Source of the DNA: Amborella trichopoda
Taxonomy: Eukaryota; Streptophyta; Magnoliopsida; Amborellales; Amborellaceae
Reading direction: 5' to 3'
Assembly: GCF_000471905.2 (NCBI RefSeq)
Contig: NW_006494942.1
Span: forward strand, 1 to 64,000
DNA: 64,000 nt
Notes under the pieces: model-generated
Seen by the model: the letters and a program-made list of their open reading frames with translations, nothing else
What the model was told of the DNA's origin: nothing
The model's database searches: none
Position numbers and translations under genes: made by a program
Shown here: piece by piece, positions 46,374-58,500 of the stretch
How the letters are laid out: the number at the start of each line of letters is the position of its first letter
Numbering within the stretch: the first letter of the stretch is position 1

Positions 46374-49300
46374 TGTTTGAACACATTTTTCAACATCTTA
46401 GTCCCTAATGCGGAATAAAGAGGAAGCAGGTCAATAAAGTCTCAACATATAGTGGAAATTTTGACAGCCTCAGAATGTCCCCAGAACTAATCTTCATAAG
46501 CACTTCAAAAGGCCACATTCCAAGTTTCATCGCAATCATACATATCTAAGCTAGTGAACACAAAGAAACAATTTCAACAAAATCATTCTCGAGCACCGTG
46601 ATATGGACCCTGTAACTAGAACTATATTTTTGATGCGTTAAACAACTGTGGGACCACCATCATTGGATTCAGCATAATTGAAAACCCCTGTGGGTCAAGT
46701 TTCGGCTTAATCGGGCACTCCAGGACAAATTTATGGGTAAAATACCGAAAAAGGTGTGCCGCACATTATTCCCGTGTGGCCACCCTGCACCAAAAGACCA
46801 TTAAAGGTGACTGTTTTCATAGTCACGAGAAGTGACTTTTGATGCCTATATCTCACTCGTTCCAAGTCAGATCACACTCAAATTTTGTGAGCATATTCGT
46901 CTCATCCAGACGAGCATTTCGATAGGTGGTACACCCCGTGATGATGCCCAAGTCGGAAGAAAAACTAGAGAGAAGTTACTGATCCGTGAATAAAATTACA
47001 GAAAAATTAACAGCAGTATGCCTCTTTCAAGTGGCCAAATCACGACCCTCGAGTACGTGATCGATGTGAAACCAATTGCATTATGTGCGTAAGGTTTGAG
47101 GCTATCTTTGGTTTGAACTCCACGTTTGATGAACGATTGGATTTCACACATGGTGGCGTCAAAGCTGCTGTAAATTTTGGTCGACGAATTTCAAGATTCT
47201 GGTAAAAAACTCAAGACGATGAAATCTTCATCCTGACATGAAGTCGAGCTGCGTTTGTTGTAACATGATCGTGACAACATGATCAGTGCAATTCAATGAA
47301 GAAATAAACGAAAAACATCAAGGAACAAGCACACTATAGATCCGAAGTTTTCAAGATTCATCTGAAATTGAAGTCTCATGATCATGACTTAAAAACATTA
47401 TTCATGGCTCGAAGTTGGTATCAAATCGATCGCCATGCCGAGCTCTACAAGAAAACAATCATCTTTCCATCAAATGGGCATCAAAGCAACCCTGGATCAA
47501 TCATGGAAGATCATGCAAGTTCTTGGGCAGTAGCAGGGATTGTTATGAATTCCACACATTATTAAGCAGGGGTAAAATAGTCTTTTTACACCCATTTTTA
47601 GAATTTCTTTTAATTCAATTAAATTGTAATTATCTTAAATTTTTGGTAATATTTGGGTGTCCACCAATGTTTCAGCTCAATTCTACATAAACATGCAATG
47701 CCTAATTGTAAAGAGAAGTGGGTTCATTTTATGCATTGATCAATAAAGTCTCAATTCTTGCTTTGAGTTCGTGGGTGTGTCTTAGAGAGAGAGAGGAGAG
47801 GAGAGAGAAGAAAAGGGCTGGTATCCCTCGATAAGGTAATTTTATCTCTCCTCTTTTCTCGTCTCTATCTCTCTTTCCCTCTCACCTCTATCTCTTTCTC
47901 TCTCTTCTTTTCTCTTCTCTATTTCTCTTTCTCTCTGCTCTTTTCTAATCTCTATCTCTCTTTTCTCTTCTCTCATCTCTATCTCTCTCTCTTCTTTTCT
48001 CTCTCGTCTCTCCCTTTCTCTTTCCTGCTTTCATCTTTATCTCTTTCTCTCTCTTCTTCCTCTGGTCTATCACGTCTCTGTTCTTCATTCTTTCCTCCAT
48101 CCATCCATAGCGTATCTCTTACCTAGTGTGATGTCTTCTTGCTCTGAGACACAAGAAATGGGTTGGGTCTTAGCTTGAATGGCGGGCCAGGTCTCTATCA
48201 AAATCCCCTCTCTTTCTCTTGTCCAAGATGGCGAAAGTTCATCGCCTGCTCTCACTCTCCTCTCTCTTCTGATTCAGCTGGCGAAGCCTCAACGCCGTCT
48301 GTATCTCTTTTGTCTTCTTCTAAGTCAGCCGGCGAAGCCTTTGTGCCGCCTATGCCTCCTTTCCCCTCTTCTTCTAACCCAGATGACGAAACCTCAGCGC
48401 CGCCTGAGTTTCTCCTTTCTTATGTTTCAGACGGCGAAGCCGTAGCGCCGCCTGAGTTTTCTCCTTTCTTCTGTCGTAGACGATGAAACCTTAGTGTCGC
48501 CTGAGTTTTCTCCTTTCTTCTATCCCAGACAGCGAAACCTTAGTGCTGCCTGAGTTTTCTCCTTTCTTCTATCCCAGATGGTGAAACCTTAACGCCGCCT
48601 GAGTTTTCTTCTCTCTCTTTCTCGTAGCCCAGCCAGCGAAGCCTTAGCGGTGCCTGTGTCTTTCCTTCCCTCTTCTTCAGTCCCAGCAGATGGAGGTCCA
48701 TTGCAGTCTGAGTTTCTCCCATCTCCTTATCTCATTGCCGTGTGTGTCTCTCTTCCTCTTCTTTCTCTCTCTTACTCCTCTTTGTTTCTCTATCCTTTCT
48801 TCCTCCTTCCCTTTCTTTCTCCCTTATCCTCTCTCTTGCTCTTCTTTCTTCTTTTTCTTTCCTCTTCTTCCTATTCATATCTTCTTCTTTTCTTATCGTC
48901 TTTTGTCTCATCTCTCTCTCTCTCTGATCTCTCTTCTTTATTTTACTCTCTCATTTGATCAAGAAGGGTTGAGACTAGCCTTCAATGGTAGTTCTGCTGT
49001 TTAGCTGTTATGTTGTTGTGCCGATCATAGTTACTGTGCCCGCTTTATTGCCACGACAGATAAGTCATTGTGTCTAGTTAGTCGGTATTAGTATAGTCAT
49101 CTAGTAGTAACTCTATTGAGCTGGTCTGAGCTACCAACCAGTTTTACAACCACGATAGGTCAATTACCTACTAGTGAAGTCACTGTGTCGGTCTCACCAC
49201 TCGATCAAATTCTTCTCAGCCCAGTCTTCATCCTCTCATTCTTCTCATCTTTTGAATGTGCACACCTGTGTACATTCACCATAAGGCAAGGTGTGGTCCC

Positions 49301-49614
49301 TTGACCCACCTGACTTGTAACATTTTCCGTATGTGTGTGATTGCAGAAATAGAAGAATACAAGCTAACGGAGGCAATTCCGAACCAATTTTATGAGTGGA
49401 GGCATTTCTTCATGATCTAAGAGGGTGCCCACGCGAGCCAGCCCTAGTAAGTCCCGAACCCACCTTAAATTCCTCTCTCATCGGTTGGTCCACTTGCCTT
49501 TGTTTTTGAGCAAGGTTCTCGAGAGAGCAATCTCAAGTCCTGGGTTCCCCAGAAACCTGAGACACGTGCCGCTAGATCACCTAGATCGGAGGACGGGATC
49601 GAGGCACCTAACCA
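46374..49614 (+). repeat. 5' LTR of element D' (3241 bp)
   Basis: Begins TGTTTGAACAC and ends CACCTAACCA, three bases before a primer site. ACATG (46369-46373) is the possible target duplication. AATAAA at 47742-47747. Very pyrimidine-rich at 47780-48110 and 48730-48960, with a 49-60-bp array at 48220-48650. Confidence 0.82.
48220..48650. repeat. Tandem array in LTR-D', 49-60-bp units
   Basis: CCTGAGTTTTCTCCTTTCTTC recurs at about 48451, 48500, 48548 and 48598, with earlier, longer units. Each also has a GGCGAAACCTTAGCGCCG-like word. Confidence 0.85.
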
Positions 49615-49617
49615 GCT

Positions 49618-49634
49618 TGGCGACTCCACTGGGG
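49618..49634 (+). promoter_or_regulatory. Primer-binding site of D' (tRNA-Arg type)
   Basis: TGGCGACTCCACTGGGG, perfect match to the Tat/Ogre-type pattern, three bases after the LTR end ACCA. Confidence 0.88.
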
Positions 49635-50890
49635 ATTTACTACCGCTTAGTTGGATCGTGTTTGTTTGGCTAAGTTTCTCCTTTTATTTTCTTTCTCTGC
49701 ACTTATGGCTTCCGAGTTCTATAACCCATTCATTCGGATCAAGGATTTTCTTATCCTCACATTCACGAGTGTCCTCAAGGAACACGTTTCTCGAACTTCG
49801 TTCCCAATCTTCTTTTTGAGAAAAGGCCTCGGGTCTTACTCCTAGGTCTTAACCTGGATTGGCGTGAGGAGGGACCAAAATGTCCCTAACTTGCCATCTC
49901 CTTGTTCTGGTGGAATCTCTACCAAGGCCCCTTGCATCAGCAACACTTATGTTTCCCCATTGCTTATGTGGGTCGCCGCAAGGCTACCCGCCACATTCTT
50001 GCGCTACCACGAGTCTCTATCCCTAGAGGCTCGACACATTGAGGTGGAGACCCAAGGGCCTCCAGCTCTCGCACACACCATAAGGCTCATGTGTCATCCA
50101 CTCGAGCCACACCTCAGGGCAACCCTTATGTTTGCTCGAGTAAGCGTTCAGGATCAGACCTCTCAAGGCCAGGTCCTGTACACATTGTTCATATGCATCC
50201 CATTGCTCGGGACAACGTCATCATTGTGCCAACCTAAGTACACAGGAGGAGACATTCTCGCCCTCTTACCAGCACACACAAGCACACCCTATAAGGGGCA
50301 GGCCTCCACCTGGTCTCTTACAAACACTTGCTCGCAATTCTCGGCCTCCTAAGGCTAGACCACTTGCTCGAGCCTGGGTTGACCCCCAGGTCACCCGTGA
50401 TCCTTCTTCAGGGGGCGCACACACATCGCCGTCACAGACAACCCCTCGCCCTTGACTCAGGTGTTTTGATGGGTCAACCCTGCTCTTGCTTGCTCCTCCT
50501 TCTTCGAGCAAACACCTCTAGCCTTGGTACTCCAAGACCTTCTTCAAGAGTACCATTCTGAACCAGCCTTATCATTTAGGTCGTGTCTCTGGAGCTCATA
50601 AGAGAGCTCGGGGCAAAGACCTGATGGAAGATTGAGTCCTTCATCCTCCCCTGCCCAATATGATTCCAGTCCCTGACCCTCATCCTTTGCCGCACCTGAT
50701 GGAGACAACTCTCTTTTATGCAAGAAGAGCTGACTAGCCGCAGTCCCAATCACAATTTCTGCGTGGGGTCCATCAAAACCTCAAAACTAAACGCAATAGG
50801 GGTCTGTAATTTCTGATCAAGAAAGGAACCAAGGCGGTCGGGGCAAGCACCTCTAATGACCCTCTTCGCCTGAAGCCCTTCTACCCTCTT
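49635..50890 (+). other. Leader / possible first ORF of D'
   Basis: A 162-codon open frame at 49864-50352 starts MRRDQNVPNLPSPCSGG. It overlaps proline-rich sequence colinear with the B' leader, but B' does not keep the frame open. No recognised domain. Ogre-type elements carry an extra ORF before gag, and this region would be in that place, which is inference only. Confidence 0.4.
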
Positions 50891-50893
50891 CAG

Positions 50894-51540
50894 ATGATGA
50901 AGCCTGAAGAAGAAGTACATGCACCCTGCACGATGATTAGTACCGTAGAAGTTGACCCAGCCACTCAACAGCCACGGTCCCAAGACCGTCGAGAACAGGT
51001 CCTCACACAATCAACATATAAGAATCAAGTCCACTCGGGGCATGCTGACCCCCTGCTGACCAATCTGCCATGCACAACCCGTCAAGTTCGCAAGCCCTCA
51101 ATTGCCCCTCCTGGAGAAACAATCAGCGTAATGGTTGTAAACGAACCTGACTTGCACGAAGACTGCATGAACCAATTCGAAGATATGGTGCACGCGATAA
51201 TGGAGAAGATTGATCGTATAGATGCCACACCACAATCAGCTAACCATGAGGTGAATTCCCACCACTCAGATGGTGCACCACGAAGGTAGCCCCTTCCCTC
51301 TGCCTCATAGGACAATTCTATCCCTCACCCCGTCTCACAGGCAGACATTGATGCCATGGTTACCCATAGCGTATAGAATAGAAAAATCCTAGGGATACAG
51401 GGTGCAGCGCCTTATCAAAGGCCATACCCGTCATACATTGACTAGGTACCATTTCCCTCAGATTATAAGAAAGGGAAGTTTCCCCTATGTAACGGAACCA
51501 CGTCCCTGAACTAGGACATCGCCCACTTTCAAGTAGTGTG
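50894..51540 (+). pseudogene. Tat-type gag of D', cut by element C
   Basis: Plus-strand frame of 131 codons (50894-51289) has KPSIAPPGETISVMVVNEPD and CMNQFEDMVHAIMEKIDRID. After a stop, IDAMVTHSV and GAAPYQRPYPSYID follow, then VPFPSDYKKGKF and DIAHFQVVCG. This is the order at the start of the Tat gag core (the usual PY-YP-W-D, F-P-YK-P-F, EH-F pattern). The reading is broken exactly at 51540, where LTR-C begins, with GTGTG (51536-51540) as target. The rest of gag should follow C's other end, outside the window. Confidence 0.8.
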
Positions 51541-53259
51541 TGGTTAGGTGCCTCGATCTCGCCTTCTGGATCTAAATGATTCGACGACACGTATCTCGGT
51601 TTTTAACGAACCTGAGATTTGAGATCGCTCTCTCAGAACCTTGCTCAAGAGCAAGGGTAGGTATACCAACTGATGAGAGAGGAATTTAAGGTGGGTTCGG
51701 GACTTACTCGGGCTAGCTCACGTAGGAACCCTTTTAGATCATGAATAAAGCATCCCAGCTGCTTTAACTGGTTCAGAATCACCTCCCTTGACCTGCAATC
51801 CTCTTGTTTTCTACACAACACTTATATGGTTAATTGGCGAGACAAGTGGGTCGAAGAGACCCACCCTTGCCTTAAGGCATCGCATGCTCATATGAGGGAG
51901 TGATGAAATGAAAGGCTCCAATAAAGAGAGAAAGGGGAAGAGAACATGTCAAAGGGGCGAGACTAGCATGACCACCGGAATGCTACTGGCTCGGAGTGGT
52001 AGCAAGACAAGCATGGTCCTCAAGACCAACACGATGTCAATACTACTCTAAATCGAGACCGATATGGCGGCACTAGGCTAAGGATACCCTCAATCAAGTA
52101 AGGGGAGAAAAGAATGAGGAGATGAAAAGGGGACAAAGAGAAAAAGAGAGAGACGGCGGAAGGGGAAGGACCCAGACGGTAATGGATATCGCTATTGGAA
52201 TCATGAGAAGGCGCCGCGTCCTTAGTGGGCGGCAATGGCTTCTAGTGAGGCTCATGATAATAGCTTCCCGTGAGGCACATGGTGCCAGTCGTGGAATACG
52301 AGAGGAAGCCTCCGGACGGCAATGAGCATCGCCATTGACAATGTGAGGAAGCAACATGTCCCTTGTGGATGGCGATGACTCCTGACAAGGCGCACGACGA
52401 TAACTTCCCGTGAGGTGCACAATGACAGGCACTGAGAGGCATGGAGGGAGCTTGCATGTGGTGATGGGTATTATCGCGACCCCTTTGCAGACAGCGATGG
52501 ACATCGCCGCTTGCAATAGTCTCGCGTCAAGGTGAAGCACCTCCAGCCGTGCATGAGAACCTCGTTCGAGAACTGGGGCAGGTGTTACCAACCAGTGAGA
52601 GAGAAATTTAAAGGTGGGTTCGGGACTTACTCAAGATGGCTCGTATGGGTGCCCTCTTAGATCACAAAGAAAGCACCTTAGTAATAAAACTGGTCCGGAA
52701 TTGCCTCCCTTGGCTTGTATTCTTCTTATTTTCTATAATCACACACATATATGGCAAAGGTTATAAGACATGTGGGTCCCTTTTCCTCTTTGATGAATGT
52801 ACACCAGCATGCGCATTCATAAAGAAGAAGAGAAGAAAGATGGGGAGGGAAGAATTCGACTAAGTGAGAGGATAAAGCAGTGACTAAGCTGGTGAGTAAT
52901 TAGACTGACATGATAGTAAAACGGGCTCGATAACTAAGACTGGCTCACATGATTACCAGTAGACGTCGTTACCAATACCGACTAGCTAGGCACGATTGTC
53001 AATCTGTCGTGACAATAAAGAGGGCAAAGTAATCATGGCACAACAACATTACGGCTAGACGACAGGACTACCATGAGAGGCTAACCTCAATCCCTCTTAG
53101 TCGAATGACAGAGTGGAAGAATAAGGCAGAGGAAAGAATAATAAGAGATGAAGGGAAAGAAAGAAGGAGGGAGAAGAAAGGAAGAGAAGAGTATGAAAGA
53201 CGAGATGTAAAGGAGAGAGAGGGAAGGAAGGCGCAGTCGGGGCTAAGCACTACCGACTG

Positions 53260-53840
53260 TGTTAGAAAGAAGAAAAAGAAAACACAATCAGCACTAGGCT
53301 TCACCGATTGTGTTATAAAGAGGAGAAGAGAGAGGAGGCACATTTGACGTTAAGCTTCATTAACTGTGTGACAAAAGAGGAGAGAGAAAACTAGTCGATG
53401 TTGGGTTTCATCGACTGATAGAAAAGAAGAGAGAAAACCAGTTGTCATTAGGCTTTACCGACTGACATAAGAGGAGAGAGAAAACCAGTCGACATTAAGC
53501 ATTATTGACTGATAGAAGAGGAGAGAGAAAACTAGTTGGCACTAGGCTTCACCTACGGAGAGAAAAAACCAGTCGGTACTAAGATTCATTGATTGATAGA
53601 AGAGGAGAGAGAGAAATCCAATCGGTGTTAGGCTTCACCGGCTATGACAGAAGAGAAAAGAGAGAAATCCAACCGACGCTAGGCTTCATGGACTGACATA
53701 AGAGAAGAGAGAGAAATTCAATTGACGTTAAGCTTCACCGACTGACAGAAGAAAAGAGAGAAATCCAACCGTCGCTAGGCTTCACCGACTGGCAAAAGAG
53801 TAGAGAGTGAAATTCAACCGGTGCTAGACTTCATCGACTG
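53260..53840. repeat. Tandem array in LTR-C, ~40-50-bp units
   Basis: Units of the form CACTAGGCTTCACCGACTG-ATAGAAGAGGAGAGAGAAA-CCAGTCGG. About 12 copies, diverged. Confidence 0.85.
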
Positions 53841-54240
53841 ATAAAAGAGAAGAGAATGGATGGAGATAGAGATAAGAGAGGGGAGAGAGAGATAGAGATG
53901 AGAAGAAGAGAGAGAAAGAGGAGGAGAGAGAAAGAGATAAGAGAGGTGGAGAGAGAGATAAGATGATAAGAAGAGAGAGAAAGAGATAGAGATGAGAAAA
54001 GAGGAGGAGAGAGAAAGAGGTGAGGATGAGAAATAATGGAGGAGAGAGATAAAAATGATAAGAGGAAGGGAGAGAAAGAGATAAAGACGAGAAGGAAGGG
54101 AGAAGAGAGAAAGAGGGGAGGAGAGAGAAAAATAGGAGGAGAGAGAAAGAGATAAAGATGAGAAGGAAGGGAGAAGAGAGAAAGAGAGAGGAGAGAGAAA
54201 GAGGGGAGGAGAGAAAGAGGGGAGGAGAGAGAACGTTACT
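53840..54240. repeat. 400-base polypurine (GAGA/GGAGAGAAAG) tract in LTR-C
   Basis: The plus strand is almost entirely A and G. It corresponds to the CT-rich tracts of LTR-D' (47780-48110) read from the other strand. The start TGGCTGGTACCC at 54248-54267 (complement) is shared. Confidence 0.9.
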
Positions 54241-54380
54241 TACCCAAAGGGTACCAGCCATTTTCTTCTCTCTCCTCTCTCTCTCTCCAAGATGTACCCA
54301 CAAGCTCAAGCAACAATCAAAATTTTATTGATTGATAAAAAAAGAATGAATCTGTTTTTTGTACAATGAGACAGTGCTTG

Positions 54381-54390
54381 TTTATATAGA
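54381..54390 (-). promoter_or_regulatory. TATA box of LTR-C
   Basis: The minus strand reads TCTATATAAACAAGC, about 1290 bases into the LTR and ~60 before the AATAAAA signal, so R is short. Confidence 0.6.
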
Positions 54391-55677
54391 GTTGGGCTAA
54401 AATGTGGGTGTACACTCGAAAACTACCTAGAATTGAAGATAATTAGAATTTAATTAAATTTAAAGACATTCTAAAAGTTGGTACAAAAGGACCGTTTTGC
54501 CATTTCCTAACAATGTGTGGAATTCCATAACAGTCCCTGCTGTTGCTCGAGAACTTGCGTGATCTTTCGTGGCTGACCTGAGTTATTTTTGATGCCCGTT
54601 TGATCAAAATATTATTGTTTTCTTGTAGGGATCGGTATGGCGATCATTTTGATACCAACTTCGAGTCATGAATCATGTTTTTGAGCCATGATCATGAGAC
54701 TTGAATCTTGAAAAGTTCGGATCGATTGTTTGCTCATTCCTTGATGTTTCTTCGTGATTTCTTCATTGAGTCACACTGAGCATGCTGTCATGATCATGTT
54801 GCAACGAATGTAGCTTGATTTCGTGTTCGGATGAAGATTTTGTCGTCTTTAGTTTTTGGCTGGAATCTTGAAATCCAGCGGCCAGAATTTACAGCAGTTT
54901 TGACCCCTCATGTCTGAAATCCAACCGTTCATCGTACACAAGGTTCAGACCAGAGATATCCTCGGACCTCACGCACCTAATGTAATTAGTTTCATGCCGA
55001 TCGGGTATACGAGCGTCGTGATCTGACTGCTCGAATGAGGGGTTTTGCTGCTGAATTTTCTAGAACTTTCTTCATGGATCAGCGACTTTGTTTTATTTTT
55101 TCTATCTGCTCAAGTGTCATCACAGGGCGTACCACATATCGAATTGTTCGTCTTGATGAGACGAAAACGCTTACCAAATTTGGGAGCGATCCGTCTTGGA
55201 ATGAGTGAGATATAGGCCCGAAAAGTGATTGCCTGTGACTGTGAAAACAACCACCTTTAATGGTGTTTTACTGCAGGGTGGCCACATGGGAATAGTGTGC
55301 GCCCTACCCCTTTTCGGTATTTTACCCCTAACTTTGTCTTAGAGTGCCCGATTAAGCTGAAAATTGACCCACATGCGTTTTCAACCATGCCGAATCTAAT
55401 GGCAATGGTCCCACAACTGTTTAACACACCGAAAGTATGGTTCTAGTGACATTTTAGAGTGCAAGAGACCGATTTTGCTGAAATTGTGTCTTTGTGTTCA
55501 TTACCTTAGACATGTCTAATTGTAATGAAACATGATAAGTGTTCTTTTGAAGTGCTGATAATGATCGTGACCAATTATGGGGCCATTTCATGATTGTCGA
55601 GAATTTTCACTGTTTTGTAGGCTTTTTTGACCTGCTTCCTACGAGGAACCAATGTGCTGAAAAATATGTTCAAACAA

Positions 55678-55690
55678 CTTGCCCCACCGA
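55678..55690 (-). promoter_or_regulatory. Polypurine tract of element C
   Basis: Minus strand CGGTGGGGCAAGT directly before TGTTTGAAC. Confidence 0.7.
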
Positions 55691-57189
55691 TTGTTGTGCT
55701 TCAAGAGAAGCGAAAAGGAAAATCATTCAAAAAATTTCCTTCGGCTTTTAATTTTTTTCTTCCTAGCCACAAGACCATGTGAACACCAAGGAGATTCAAG
55801 TAATGGTATCACTAGGCTGCTCAGACATAGGGATGCATTGTTCGTGGGTCCGTTCATGGAGACTTTATGGGGAGAAGAGAAATTTTTGAGGGATCTTGTT
55901 GAAGTCCTCACCCTCGTGCAAACTGTTGGTGAATTTGAAGCTGAGGATTTTGTACGAACCTCGTCAGTCAGAATCAGGCCGGTCTGGCAATTGAGTGTCA
56001 TGTAGAAGGTCATCGTTCCCATTTGGTCTGGTTTGTTGGTTTTCTTTAGTAGATGGTATTTGCTGCTACACCAGGTTTGCTTTTGACGTTCAGAGTACCA
56101 CTTTGGGTCTTGTCTATCGAGTCCAGTTGGGGGAAGGTTCTATTTGCCAATCCCGAAGGTCTGGTCGTGCCGGCTAGATGAGCTCACATCTCTGGTAGGT
56201 TCTCCCCTGGCTTTATCAGATTCTTGCCTTTGGAGAATTTATTTCTAGAGTATGTTTGTGACCTCGTGGGAATAATGTTCTTACTCATGAGACTTGTCTT
56301 GTCATCTTGGCGATTATTCTATCTTTCGAGTCCTTTTGCAACTGGACTTAGGCTATCAGAATCTTTTCCTTGAAGCTCATATTTTTGGAGTCCTAACATT
56401 TATGACACCACGAATTTTCTTCTTTTGAGTGAGGGCTGAAGTCTCTTGTTAAGACGAGTGCAGCATCAACCTATTTGTTGGTCCAAGCGTGTTTTACGAA
56501 TTTTCGCTTGAACTTGGGAAGCGGCACTATAGAGATGGTTTTCACCAACTTCTTTTTATTTTGAAGGTCTTTTACCATAACCTTTTGGCTATATCCACCC
56601 TTTTAATCCATTTTTACTCACGATGCCCTTTTGAGTTTTCTCCATGCCCGATTTTTATTCACAGAACTCTTTTACTCATGGTTTTGTGACCATGCCCGTC
56701 CGTCATATTTACTCATAGCGTTCCCTTGTTAAGGTATACACCATGCCCGTTATTTTATCATTTTTTTTTGTGAAGTTGTTTAAGGTCATGCCTTTGGGAC
56801 CTGTGCGAAACAGTTTAATGTCATGCGGCCTGGGCGTACACTATGGTTTAAGGTCATACAGCTGGACCGCGATGGTGATGAATGGCAGTCTGTGGAAGCC
56901 ATGGAGTGAGTATGGTGGTGGTTTGACTCACTTGGAAAAATAGCATTAGGCTACCTATGAGAGATGGATGATGTATGAAATGTGTGTGGACAATGGCGAC
57001 CCACTAACTTACAATGAGTATGGATGGCGGGACGTTCGCCGTCTTGTGAGTGCGGGTGAGACTCACTGGGGAATGAGGTATGGTGATGAAGTGAATGAAT
57101 TCACTAAGGAGGTAATGACGGTGGCGCATGCACACTAACAGGTAGGTTAGTGATGGCGTGCGTGAAAGGTACACGTAAAAGGCGTGTTG

Positions 57190-57775
57190 GCGTATGTGGG
57201 GGCGAGTTTATGGACATGTCGCTTGGACTTGTGCAAAGCAGTTTATAAACATGCGGCCAGAACGTGCACTATGGTTTAAGCTCATACAGCTGGACCGTGG
57301 TTAAGCAGTTTAAAGTCATACCACTAGGACCACGCAGTTTAAGGTCATGCAACTAGACCTTTGCTACAGTTTAGGGTCATATAGTTCGGACCATGGTGTT
57401 GAGCCTTTAACGCCATGAGGTTAGGGCGTGTACTATGGTTTAAGGTCATACAGCTGGACCGTGGCAGTGCAGTATAAAGTCATACAACTAGGACCATGTA
57501 GTTTAAGGTTGTGCGACTAGACCTCCACTACAGTTTAAGGTCATATAGTTTGAACCATGGCTATGTTGTTTAGGTCGTGCAGCATGGATGGAGATTGTGC
57601 AGTTTAGGGCCGTGCAGCTAGACTTGAGCTATGCAATTTAGGGTCATGCAACATGGACTGAGGAGATGCAGTTTAGGGTTATACAACACTGATCGAGGCA
57701 GTGCAGTTTAGGGTCATGCAGCACGGATAGAGGAGGTGAAGTTTAGGGTCATGCAGCATGGACCGAGACTGTGCC
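57190..57775. repeat. TTTAAGGTCATGCAG array in element C 3' UTR
   Basis: About 15 degenerate units, the same family as 44700-45135. The late units change to GTTTAGGGTCATGCAGCA-GGACC. Confidence 0.85.
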
Positions 57776-58244
57776 GCCATGTAGGTGAAGCTCCATGGAT
57801 AGATTTGTGGATGGAAATCCGACTCCCTGGGGATAAAATGGTTAAGACCAAACACAGGGCTCAGATGGAAATGGTGTCTTGATGAAGGATGGCCAACAAA
57901 AGAGGACTTCACTATGGTTTAGTGGGGGGTAAGCATACTCTCTAGGGTGAAAGATGACTTAGTGTGAAATAGACCCACCGAAAATTGAAGAGGTAAGAAT
58001 GACCCTAACTTCACTGGGGATAATAAGGTGCAGTATGTGCGTAACTCCTATGGGGATGAGGGATAACTCTTAACTCCATTAGGGATGATAGGCCACAGTT
58101 TGGGTGCAAGGACTTGGATGCAACATCATTGGGGATGACAGGTCACAGCTGGGGTGCAGCCCCACTAACGATAAGTGGTAAGATGCACAAGACTTCAACT
58201 TAGAGTAGGTGACAATAGGCTGCTTGAAATATGGTTAGTGCCAT

Positions 58245-58500
58245 GTGTAGCGCTAATGGTTTCTTGCGAGTATTCAATCGGCGCTAAGTTCTCAAAAACA
58301 CAACCGGCGTTGGGTTGTTATAGACTCAGCTGACACTGTGAACGACCCATGATATTGTTTGAAGACAACCGGTGCTAAGTTAACCAGTGCTAGGGTCATT
58401 TGGAAACACACCCTGCACCAAGTCAACCGATGCTAAGGTTGTTTTGAAAACAAACCTAGCGTTAAGTCAACTTGTGTTAAGGTTGTTTGAAATTCACTCG
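58245..58500. repeat. ACCGGTGCTAAGT repeats, block 1
   Basis: Irregular units with CCGGCGTTGGG, CCGGTGCTAAGT and CCAGTGCTAGGG. Confidence 0.75.

Larger units (their letters stand above)
51541..55677 (-). repeat. 3' LTR of element C (4137 bp)
   Basis: Starts TGGTTAGGTGCC (complement of the CACCTAACCA ends) and stops at CAAACA (complement of TGTTTG). It is the longest member of the family, because arrays have expanded. The minus-strand TATA box TCTATATAAA is at 54381-54390 and a complementary AATAAAA near 54323-54329. The inverted partner is 46374-49614. Confidence 0.85.

Noticed and set aside
48163..49004. Several Ser/Leu/Phe- or Pro-rich plus frames
   Set aside because: They come from the CT-rich tract and 49-60-bp array of LTR-D'.
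53824..54309. 161-codon minus frame rich in Ser/Leu/Phe
   Set aside because: It is the complement of the GAGAGA tract in LTR-C. Low complexity only.
58345..58370. GATATTGTTTGAAGACA in element C's UTR, identical to the junction at 37582-37598, as another LTR start
   Set aside because: The match stops after about 17 bases, and TTGTTTGAAA-like words are part of the local repeat array, so it is not followed by LTR sequence.
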